Of a DNA stretch of 7,087 nt, positions 1-5,550 are shown piece after piece. Positions within the stretch are counted from its first letter, which is position 1. Each line of letters begins with the position of its first letter. The stretch comes from Nitrospira sp. (GTDB lineage: Bacteria > Nitrospirota > Nitrospiria > Nitrospirales > Nitrospiraceae). The notes beneath the pieces are model-generated. The model made no database searches. It had not been told where the DNA came from and saw nothing but the letters and a program-made list of their open reading frames with translations. The stretch is from positions 18,834-25,920 of the forward strand of contig SWDL01000399.1 of assembly GCA_005116795.1 (NCBI GenBank). The letters run 5' to 3'. Both the position numbers and the translations under genes were made by a program.

Positions 1-761
1 TTTCCAGGACCGGAGGGTCGGAAGGGATCGGCTTTGCGATTCCGAGCAGCATCGCGATCGATATCGTCGCCAGCCTCACGAAGACCGGCAAAGTGGTTCG
101 GGGCTGGATGGGCATTGCGATTCAGGAAGTCACGCCGGCGCTCGCCAAGTCGTTCAAGTTGCCGGAACAGCGTCGGGGCGGCGTGCTGGTCAGCGATGTC
201 AATGAGGATGGGCCGTCATCGGCGGGCGGCCTGAAGCGCGGGGACGTGATTATTGCCTTCGACGATCGGGACGTTGCGAATGTCAGCCAGTTGCGCAACC
301 TCGTGGCGCGGACCATTGTGGGGCACACGGCCAAGGTGAAGGTGCTGCGAGAGGGAAAAGAGCAGACCCTCTCCGTGAAGGTCGCCGAACGGCCGTCGGA
401 CGAGATGCTGGCCAAGAAGAGCGGGCCAAGTGTCCCGCAGGCTCCGCCGACGGACGCGCCGAAGCCGCCCGATAATGTCTTGGCCAGTCTCAAAGTGCAG
501 GCGCTCGACCCCACGACGCTCGGTCAATTGAATCTCCCGGCCAAGACTGCCGGAGTGGTCGTCAATCATGTGGAAGCGGGAAGTTCGGCCGAAGCGGCCG
601 GCGTGCAACGGGGCGATGTGATTCTGGAGATCAATCGGGAACCGATCAAGGCGCTGGAGGACTATCAGCGCGCGGCGTCGAAGATCAAGAAAGAGGAGAT
701 GGTCGTGCTCCTGCTCAGTCGACAGGGCAATTCGCTCTTCGTGGCGGTGAACCCGAAGTAG
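1..761 (+). CDS. HtrA/DegP-family serine protease, C-terminal part with two PDZ domains (5' end outside window)
   Basis: The reading frame is open from position 3 to a TAG at 759-761, giving 252 residues. It opens with the end of the trypsin-like domain (GGSEGIGFAIPSS, residues 4-16), a hallmark found about 20 residues after the catalytic GNSGG serine in HtrA/DegP proteins; that serine is upstream of the window. PDZ1 follows (about residues 35-130; VRGWMGIAIQEV start, later GGLKRGDVIIAF). A proline/alanine/serine-rich linker comes next, then PDZ2 (about 160-250; AGVQRGDVILEI). Two PDZ domains fit periplasmic DegP/DegQ/MucD-type proteases that degrade or refold misfolded envelope proteins. The internal ATG at 93 is not the true start, because homology continues upstream of it. 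A signal peptide cannot be seen here. tatC follows in the same direction after about 70 bp. DegP, DegQ and MucD cannot be told apart without the N-terminus. Confidence 0.93.
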   Translation, partial: SRTGGSEGIGFAIPSSIAIDIVASLTKTGKVVRGWMGIAIQEVTPALAKSFKLPEQRRGGVLVSDVNEDGPSSAGGLKRGDVIIAFDDRDVANVSQLRNLVARTIVGHTAKVKVLREGKEQTLSVKVAERPSDEMLAKKSGPSVPQAPPTDAPKPPDNVLASLKVQALDPTTLGQLNLPAKTAGVVVNHVEAGSSAEAAGVQRGDVILEINREPIKALEDYQRAASKIKKEEMVVLLLSRQGNSLFVAVNPK

Positions 762-778
762 CGACATTGACGTGTGGG

Positions 779-817
779 TCATTGAGCCAATGATTCAATG
801 AATCATTGGCTCAATGA
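779..817. repeat. Perfect 17-bp inverted repeat with 5-nt loop upstream of tatC
   Basis: Left arm TCATTGAGCCAATGATT (779-795), loop CAATG (796-800), and right arm 801-817 as the exact reverse complement. Neither side is followed by a T-run, so it is not a canonical intrinsic terminator in either direction. The motif CAATGAATC occurs twice (796-804 and 812-820) and CAATGATTC once (788-796), so the element is built from a short heptamer/octamer-like repeat. It lies between the htrA stop and the tatC ribosome binding site. As RNA it could form a stable stem at the tatC leader, protect a 3' end or attenuate readthrough. As DNA it could be an operator, since it overlaps a weak promoter-like pair (TTGACG 767-772, AATGAT 789-794). 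Confidence 0.85.
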
Positions 818-825
818 ATCGATGT

Positions 826-831
826 GGAGGG
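826..831 (+). promoter_or_regulatory. Ribosome binding site that decides the tatC start
   Basis: GGAGGG lies three bases before the ATG at 835, a short but usable spacing. The alternative in-frame ATG at 814 sits inside the right arm of the inverted repeat and has no purine-rich site ahead of it, so 835 is preferred. Confidence 0.6.
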
Positions 832-834
832 CTG

Positions 835-1776
835 ATGCCCGATCTCGCGACGTTCCAGAAGTGGCTGCAAGACAACGTCTTCAAGCCGCTGGAAGACAAG
901 AAAATGCCGGTCATGGAGCATCTCGTTGAGCTCCAGGTCCGGCTCACGCGCGTCGTCATCGCCACGGCCGTCGTCTTCATCGGCACGTTCTTCTTTGCCG
1001 ACACGATGGTGCAGTGGCTCCGCGTGCCGCTGCAGAACATGTTCGTCCCGGGTCAACTGGCCTGGGTGCCCACGGACCTGCCCGCCGTGCCCTTCGTCTT
1101 CCTCGCGCCGGCGGAAGCGCTCTGGCAAAACGTCAAAGTCGCGGGCCTGTTTGCCCTCGTGCTGGCGACTCCCTATGTCCTCTGGGAGGGCTGGCAGTTC
1201 ATCATGCCGGGGTTGCACACACACGAGCGGCGGTTCGTCGGGCCCTTCGTGATTCTGAGCACGGCGGCGTTTTATGCCGGAGTGCTCTTCTCGTTTTTCT
1301 TCGTCCTGCCGTTTGCGCTCAATTTTCTGATTTCCTACGGGGTCAATGCCGGGTTCATTCCCCAGCTGTCCATCGCGCAGTATGTCGGGTTTGCGCTCTG
1401 GTTCCTGCTGGTGTTCGGCTTGACCTTCGAGGTGCCGCTGGTGATCACCCTGATGGCGAAGCTCGGATGGGTCGATGCCCCGTTCTTGAAGCGCTATCGG
1501 AAATGGGCGTTCTTGGGCGCGTTCCTGGTCGCCGCGGTGCTGACGCCGACGCCGGATCCGTTTAATCAGTGCCTGATGGCGGTTCCCCTGTATGTGTTTT
1601 ACGAAGTGGGGATAATCAGCGCCGGAATGTTCGGGAAAAAGCGGAAGCCCGAGGAGTCCGCCGCGCAGGAAGCCGGCGCGGCTGCGTCAGTCGGTGGACC
1701 CGTGGCGGCGAAGGCGGCGAGCCCTGTGCCCGCCGGCGGGGGCGACTATGTGGGCGTGCCGCAGGGGGGGTCGTAA
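835..1776 (+). CDS. tatC: Sec-independent (twin-arginine) protein translocase subunit TatC
   Basis: A 313-residue polytopic inner-membrane protein, the receptor subunit of the Tat pathway. It binds twin-arginine signal peptides and works with TatA/TatB, which are not in this window. Visible signatures are the N-terminal HLVELQVRL (29-37), PGLHTHERR (125-133), LTFEVP (196-201) and LTPTPDPFNQ (236-245). E32, E131, E199 and D241 correspond to E. coli E15, E103, E170 and D211, so the signal-peptide-binding glutamates are present. Six hydrophobic segments span about residues 37-265. Two features extend beyond typical TatC: about 20 extra residues before KMPVMEHL, and a C-terminal Ala/Gly/Pro-rich tail of about 45 residues (270-313), probably cytosolic and disordered. 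The start at 835 is chosen for its GGAGGG; an ATG at 814 would add seven residues. The next ORF begins nine bases after the stop. Confidence 0.96.
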   Translation: MPDLATFQKWLQDNVFKPLEDKKMPVMEHLVELQVRLTRVVIATAVVFIGTFFFADTMVQWLRVPLQNMFVPGQLAWVPTDLPAVPFVFLAPAEALWQNVKVAGLFALVLATPYVLWEGWQFIMPGLHTHERRFVGPFVILSTAAFYAGVLFSFFFVLPFALNFLISYGVNAGFIPQLSIAQYVGFALWFLLVFGLTFEVPLVITLMAKLGWVDAPFLKRYRKWAFLGAFLVAAVLTPTPDPFNQCLMAVPLYVFYEVGIISAGMFGKKRKPEESAAQEAGAAASVGGPVAAKAASPVPAGGGDYVGVPQGGS

Positions 1777-1785
1777 GAACGGCCG

Positions 1786-1920
1786 ATGCGGCTGCTGATG
1801 CGGGTGGCGCTGCTGATCGTCACTCTGTCAGTCAGCTTGAACGGGTTCAGCGAGAGTCTGTCGATGCTTCAGCCGATCCTGGACGAGAGGATCGGCGCAA
1901 TGGTAAGGGGTCAAATTTAA
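1786..1920 (+). CDS. Small ORF, 44 aa, signal-peptide-like; possible remnant of a truncated secreted protein gene
   Basis: An ATG nine bases after the tatC stop opens 44 codons ending with TAA at 1918-1920. The peptide begins MRLLMRVALLIVTLSVSLNG, with arginines followed by a hydrophobic stretch, as in a Sec signal peptide or single membrane anchor. A polar, helix-like tail follows (SMLQPILDERIGAMVRGQI). No good ribosome binding site is seen, although coupling to tatC translation is possible. A 9-bp stem-loop (1872-1896) lies in its 3' half. I recognise no family. It may be a real small membrane protein, the amputated start of a longer exported protein, or chance. The next gene starts just past the TAA in the same frame. 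Confidence 0.35.
   Translation: MRLLMRVALLIVTLSVSLNGFSESLSMLQPILDERIGAMVRGQI
1872..1896. repeat. 9-bp perfect stem-loop downstream of tatC
   Basis: GCCGATCCT (1872-1880) pairs exactly with AGGATCGGC (1888-1896) around a 7-nt loop. It is GC-rich enough to fold in RNA, but the bases after it (GCAATGGTAAGGGG) contain no T-run. It could therefore be a weak or factor-assisted terminator, or a 3'-end stabiliser for the tatC transcript. It also lies inside the small ORF at 1786-1920. Confidence 0.45.
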
Positions 1921-1941
1921 TCCGTGCCAAAAGAACTCAAC

Positions 1942-2880
1942 ATGATCCAGCCGCCGGGCTTGGGCAACGGCGAGGCCTGCACCTTCCTGTGGGCCTGCGC
2001 GGTCTGCGATGAGACGGAGTGGTGCAAAAAAGACAAGGAAGGCCACAACCGCTGGCTCGTGGCCAAGCGCATGGAGCGCGTCGAGCACATCGTCTTGGTG
2101 ATGAGCCATAGGGGCGGGGTTGGGAACAGCACGGTCACGACCAACCTGGCCGTCAGTCTGGCGCTGAAGGGCCGGCATGTCGGGATCTGCGAGCTCGACA
2201 TCCAGGGACCGACCATCCCGAAAATGGTCGGGGCTGAGGGGCAACAACTCAAGGTCAGCACCTCCGGCGGGATCATTCCCATTCAGGCCTACAATCTGCG
2301 GATCGCCTCGATGTCGTCGTTTCTACTCCAACACTCGGACGATCCCATCCTCCGGCGCGACGGCGACAAGTACGCATGCGTCGACCAATTACTGGGCGGA
2401 GTCGAGTGGCAGGATTTGAACTTTCTCTTGGTGGACCTGCCGGCCGGGACCGGCCACGAATCGGGGAGGACCATCGACCTCCTGGGCCACGTCACCGGGG
2501 CGGTCATCGTGACGACGCCTGAGGAAGCGGCGCGGCTCGATGCGCGCAAGTCGGTCGGCTTCTGCCGGGACCGTGCGGTGCCGATCATCGGCCTCGTCGA
2601 GAACATGAGCGGGCTCGATTGGCCGCAGTGCGGTCACCCTAGCGACGTGTTCGGCACAGGGGGCGGAGAGGCGTCGGTCGTTGAGATGGGCGTGCCCTTC
2701 CTCGGGCGCATCCCCCTCGATCCTGAGATCGTCACGCAGGGCGATGCGGGTGAGCCCTTTGCCTTGTTCAACTCGGACAGCGCCGCCGCATCCGTCTTTC
2801 ACGACGTGGCAAGCAAGGTTGAAGCGTTCTGTAAGAAGAGTGCGTCGCTGATTCGCAGGCCCTCCTTGATGAAGCGCTGA
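1942..2880 (+). CDS. Mrp/NBP35-like P-loop protein with degenerate Walker A and CxxC motifs
   Basis: A 312-residue member of the Mrp/NBP35/ApbC family, whose normal role is ATP-dependent assembly and transfer of Fe-S clusters in the cytosol. The fold markers are clear: ELDIQGPTIPKMVG, FLLVDLPAGTGHE, VIVTTPEEAARLDARKSV, VENMSG, FGTGGGE and VPFLGRIPLDPEI. N-terminal cysteines C13, C19, C22 and C28 give C-x5-C-x2-C-x5-C, resembling the NBP35 cluster motif. Key residues are altered. The expected KGGVGKST reads RGGVGNST, so both the signature lysine (R57, AGG at 2110) and the P-loop lysine (N62, AAC at 2125) are gone. The expected CPxC reads WPQC (W227, TGG at 2620). PPGTGDE reads PAGTGHE. Each change is one base from a consensus codon, yet the frame is open throughout. 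Ordinary ATPase activity is doubtful; it may be a decaying paralogue or a repurposed one. A GTG at 1924 is an alternative start; neither start has a good ribosome binding site. moeA follows after 42 bp. Confidence 0.85.
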   Translation: MIQPPGLGNGEACTFLWACAVCDETEWCKKDKEGHNRWLVAKRMERVEHIVLVMSHRGGVGNSTVTTNLAVSLALKGRHVGICELDIQGPTIPKMVGAEGQQLKVSTSGGIIPIQAYNLRIASMSSFLLQHSDDPILRRDGDKYACVDQLLGGVEWQDLNFLLVDLPAGTGHESGRTIDLLGHVTGAVIVTTPEEAARLDARKSVGFCRDRAVPIIGLVENMSGLDWPQCGHPSDVFGTGGGEASVVEMGVPFLGRIPLDPEIVTQGDAGEPFALFNSDSAAASVFHDVASKVEAFCKKSASLIRRPSLMKR

Positions 2881-2922
2881 TCGCGAGGCGCTGGTGGCGA
2901 AGAGCGAAGAAAAGAGCGAGGA

Positions 2923-3585
2923 ATGAACGCGAACATGCAAGGTCTGACACCTCTCCAGGAAGCCCAACGCATCGTCCTTGAGGCCGCCGCGCCGCTCGGG
3001 CTCGAAAAGATCAGTCTGATCGAAGCCCTGAGCCGGGTGTTGGGCGAAGACATCGTGGCCGCCCGCGACAATCCACCGTGGGACAACTCGGCCATGGACG
3101 GGTTTGCGGTTCGGGCGGACGACATCAAGCAGGACCAGGCCATCGGCACGCCCGTGACCTTGACCATTATCGAAGACGTCCCGGCCGGAAAAATGCCGAC
3201 GAAGACGGTGGGTCCCGGGCAGGCGATTCGGATTATGACCGGGGCGCCGCTGCCGAACGGGGCGGATACCGTGCTGAAGGTTGAGGAGACCGACCCGAGC
3301 CCGCACAGCGTACGCGTGTTCAAGCCCGAGCCCCGCGGGGCCAACATCCGGCCGCAAGGGGAGGATGTCAAGAAAGGCGACTGCATCATCGCCAAGGGGA
3401 CGCAGATCCGTCCCGGCGAGGCGGGGGTGCTGGCCATCCTGGCCAAGTCCTTCGTCATGGTGTATCAGCAGCCTCGGGTGGCGATTCTCTCCACCGGCGA
3501 CGAGCTGGCGGACCTGGATGAACGGTTCAGTGAAGAGAAGATCATTAATTCCAACAGCTACCAGATAACACGGCTCGCGGGATAG
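2923..3585 (+). pseudogene. moeA: Molybdopterin molybdenumtransferase MoeA, 3'-truncated
   Basis: MoeA inserts molybdate into adenylylated molybdopterin, the last step of molybdenum cofactor synthesis. The 220 residues carry the N-terminal half of the family in order: PPWDNSAMDGFAV (51-63, including the conserved aspartate D59), IRIMTGAPLPNGADTV (102-117), RGANIRPQGEDVKKGD (138-153), GEAGVLA (165-171) and RVAILSTGDEL (185-195), which opens the catalytic MoCF-like domain. The similarity stops around NSNSYQ (209-214). A TAG follows at 3583-3585, whereas MoeA is usually about 400 residues. The glycine-rich GGVSVG region, its catalytic aspartate and the C-terminal domain IV are missing. The product is therefore very unlikely to be an active MoeA, and another copy would be needed for cofactor synthesis. 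The start at 2923 is preceded by purine-rich AAGAAAAGAG; ATG 2935 is an alternative. It lies 42 bp after the Mrp-like gene, so the two were probably cotranscribed. Confidence 0.85.
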
Positions 3586-3700
3586 CCTCGAGCCTTCAAA
3601 CCGTGATCCAGGAGATCATGGGTGAACTGCCGGCAGCGACCCACAACGAGATCATTCAGCAGGTGTTCGGTAATTCGATCGAAAACTTTATTTTCGAAGT
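3562..3700. other. Rearrangement scar: unassigned segment between two truncated converging genes
   Basis: MoeA similarity ends at about 3562-3582 and transporter similarity, read from the other side, ends at about 3700. The 120-140 bp between belongs to neither. It is noticeably more AT-rich at its right end and includes an A/T-rich stem (TCGAAAA 3679-3685, TTTTCGA 3691-3697). It could be an internal piece of a third gene. One forward frame reads codons with fairly high G/C third positions (SLQTVIQEIMGELPAATHNE, starting about 3591). A reverse frame also reads through (FDRITEHLLNDLVVGR). I recognise neither. No target-site duplication or terminal inverted repeat is evident by eye. The exact junctions are estimates. 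Confidence 0.6.
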
Positions 3701-5158
3701 CACGCCGCTGATCGGGATGATGACCGTGTTCCGTCTCGGCTGCGGCGGGCGGGTATCGCGTGTGAGTCCGACTTGCTGGGCGACGGCATCGTAATGCGCA
3801 TGGACCGCGCGAAACCACATGATCAGCAACGGCAACAGCGCGACGACGATCCAGGCCCCGTGGGTGAACTTGGTCGATCCGATAATCAGAGTGGCCACGC
3901 CGGTCGCCAGGGCGCCGGTGCCGTTGATGAGCAGCTTCTTGCCCCAGTGAGGCCCGCGCTTCTCCAGCCACCGCTTGCACATGCCGGCTTGCGCGAGCGT
4001 GAAGGAGAGAAACACGCCGACGGCATAGAGCGGAATCAGGGCATGGGTGTCGCCTTGAAACTTCACGATCAAGAGGCAGGAGAAAAATCCCAGGATGATG
4101 ATCCCGTTGGAGAAGACGAGCCGGTCCCCCATGATGGCCATCTGATGCGGCATGTAACTGTCTTTCGCCAGCAGGGACGCGAGGCGGGGAAATCCGGCAA
4201 AGGCGCTGTTGGCCGCGAGGACCAAGATCATCATCGTGGAGGCCTGCACCAAATAGTACAAGGGGCCGGTCCCGAACGTCACGCGCGCGACTTGCGACAC
4301 CACCGTTTCATCGATCTTGGGCAGCACGCCGAATTGAGAGGCCAAGATGGTGATGCCCATGAACAACGTGCCCAGGACGGCGGACATGCCGATCATGGTG
4401 AGCGCGGCATTTTTCGTTTCCGGCGGCTTGAAGGCGGAGACCCCGTTGGAGATGACCTCGACTCCGGTGATCGCGGTGCAGCCGGATGAAAAGGCCCGCA
4501 GAAGCAAGAACAGCGTCATGGCCTCGGTCGCGCCCTGGGTGTTGACCGTCGCCGCGTGTGCCGCGGGGCCAGGCGTGCCGCCCCACATGAGCCTGAGGAA
4601 TCCGACTCCGAGCATCAAGAGGAGGGACGCGATGAAGACGTAAGTGGGGACGGCAAAAATTCGTCCCGATTCCCGGACGCCGCGCAGATTCAGCACCAGC
4701 ACCAGGATGATGGCCGCAAGGCCCAGCGCTTCCCGATAGGGAAAGAGCTCGGGCACAGCCGAGGTCATAGCCGCCATCCCTGCCGCGACGGAGACCGCGA
4801 CCGTGAGCACATAATCGATCATCAAGGCGGCGGCGGCGATGAGCCCCGGCATGGCGCCGAGGTTCGACCGCGCGACCGTGTAGGCGCCGCCGCCCTGCGG
4901 ATATTCAAAGATGATCTGGGAATAGGAGATGGTGAGGATCGCGAGCAGTCCGACGATCAGGCCGCTGATCGGGAGAGACATCGGCACGGCGACCGAGCCG
5001 GCCAAGACGAGCACGAGGAGGATTTCCTCCGTGGCATAGGCGACCGAGGAGAGCGCATCCGAAGAAAACACCGCCAGCGCCAGGCGTTTGGAGAGACGTT
5101 CATGGGCCGCTTGAGCAGTCCTGAGAGGGAGACCGACGAGAACCCGCTTCAGCAGCAT
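3656..5158 (-). CDS. KimA-like APC-superfamily transporter (potassium/amino-acid permease), C-terminal cytosolic domain truncated
   Basis: A 500-residue inner-membrane protein of about 12 hydrophobic segments, closely resembling Bacillus subtilis KimA (YdaO), a high-affinity K+/H+ symporter. Shared stretches are SSDALSSVAYATEE (32-45), YPQGGGAYTVA (86-96), DYVLTVAVSVAAG (115-127), AFSSGCTAITGVEVISN (222-238), DETVVSQVA (283-291), GDRLVFSNGII (344-354) and LIPLYAVGVFLSFTLAQAGMC (374-394). D34 and Y41 match the aspartate and tyrosine I recall as K+ ligands in KimA. Many such proteins are annotated simply as amino acid permeases, so the substrate is inferred. Full-length KimA is about 600 residues, with a C-terminal cytosolic domain that binds c-di-AMP. 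Here the native sequence stops at NTVIIPISGV (477-486, about 3701). It is followed by 14 unrelated residues and a TGA at 3656-3658, so the regulatory domain is gone. The transport domain looks complete. No strong ribosome binding site precedes the ATG; a GATAAT on this strand seven bases ahead (5164-5169) might give a leaderless message. Confidence 0.85.
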   Translation of the reverse strand: MLLKRVLVGLPLRTAQAAHERLSKRLALAVFSSDALSSVAYATEEILLVLVLAGSVAVPMSLPISGLIVGLLAILTISYSQIIFEYPQGGGAYTVARSNLGAMPGLIAAAALMIDYVLTVAVSVAAGMAAMTSAVPELFPYREALGLAAIILVLVLNLRGVRESGRIFAVPTYVFIASLLLMLGVGFLRLMWGGTPGPAAHAATVNTQGATEAMTLFLLLRAFSSGCTAITGVEVISNGVSAFKPPETKNAALTMIGMSAVLGTLFMGITILASQFGVLPKIDETVVSQVARVTFGTGPLYYLVQASTMMILVLAANSAFAGFPRLASLLAKDSYMPHQMAIMGDRLVFSNGIIILGFFSCLLIVKFQGDTHALIPLYAVGVFLSFTLAQAGMCKRWLEKRGPHWGKKLLINGTGALATGVATLIIGSTKFTHGAWIVVALLPLLIMWFRAVHAHYDAVAQQVGLTRDTRPPQPRRNTVIIPISGVTSKIKFSIELPNTC

Positions 5159-5322
5159 GGCGGTATTATCTCATAGATATCGGGGCGGAGACAGGGCCGA
5201 GTCTCTTCGCGTGAGGGCGATCCTCGGAGAAGGACGTGAACTTGTCCTGTGATGCGCCATCCAGGGCGGGGATTGTCGTCCGGACCGCTGCAATTCCATA
5301 CGCACGGCCAGACGAGAGGATA

Positions 5323-5352
5323 TTGACAGTCATCCTGAAAGTTGAGTATCGT
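5323..5352 (+). promoter_or_regulatory. Candidate sigma70-type promoter for the multicopper oxidase gene
   Basis: Perfect -35 TTGACA at 5323-5328, an 18-bp spacer, and a 4/6 match to -10, TATCGT, at 5347-5352. Transcription would start near 5359, giving a leader of roughly 190 nt that contains the tandem repeat at 5462. The weak -10 is compatible with an activated promoter. This is based on motif matching only. Confidence 0.4.
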
Positions 5353-5461
5353 TGTGTCCCTAGGTGAGCTTTTCGCTTGCCGGGTTCGGGGTGCCGGTGC
5401 ATTCGGATCGACAGCAAACGATCTGGACGGGCGATCGCCCAACCGGAGTCTATACAGTCCA

Positions 5462-5479
5462 TTGTCACACTTGTCACAC
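5462..5479 (+). repeat. Tandem direct repeat of TTGTCACAC
   Basis: TTGTCACAC occurs twice back to back (5462-5470 and 5471-5479), about 70-90 bp before the multicopper oxidase start. Perfect tandem nonamers upstream of a gene can be a binding site for a regulator that binds as a head-to-tail pair. Either copy could instead supply a -35-like TTGTCA for a proximal promoter, although no good -10 is visible at standard spacing. Confidence 0.5.
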
Positions 5480-5536
5480 GGCTATTGCATTCTCACTTTC
5501 ATCGCACTAAGCAGCATTGAGGGTCCTTATTATTTG

Positions 5537-5543
5537 AAGGAGG
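5537..5543 (+). promoter_or_regulatory. Strong ribosome binding site of the multicopper oxidase gene
   Basis: AAGGAGG, complementary to the 16S rRNA tail, sits seven bases before the ATG at 5551. It is the best ribosome binding site in the window, fixes this start and suggests high expression. Confidence 0.85.
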
Positions 5544-5550
5544 CCGGTCC

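Larger units (their letters stand above)
5159..5550. other. Divergent intergenic region (about 390 bp) between the transporter and the multicopper oxidase
   Basis: No convincing gene is seen on either strand; the short ORFs crossing it lack ribosome binding sites and family signatures. It should hold the promoters of both flanking genes, which are transcribed away from each other. It contains a perfect -35 hexamer (5323), an 8-bp palindrome GTCCGGAC (5278-5285), a tandem 9-bp repeat (5462-5479) and the strong ribosome binding site of the oxidase gene. Confidence 0.7.

Noticed and set aside
779..817. Reading the htrA-tatC hairpin as a rho-independent terminator.
   Set aside because: No U-tract follows the stem on either strand.
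814..834. Upstream ATG (814) as the tatC start.
   Set aside because: It lies in the right arm of the perfect hairpin with no purine-rich site ahead of it, whereas ATG 835 has GGAGGG.
2389..3357. 322-codon minus-strand frame spanning the Mrp-like gene and moeA.
   Set aside because: It crosses two well-supported plus-strand genes and has the Arg/His-rich composition of a shadow.
3603..3794. 63-codon plus-strand ORF starting in the scar segment (GTG at 3603).
   Set aside because: Its first 33 or so codons come from the unassigned segment and the rest is antisense to the transporter, so it is not a coherent gene; the segment itself is reported as a finding.
3773..4489. Long plus-strand open frame opposite the KimA-like gene.
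   Set aside because: Composition is dominated by Gly/Arg/Asp/His as expected for an antisense shadow, and the minus-strand frame is an unambiguous membrane transporter.
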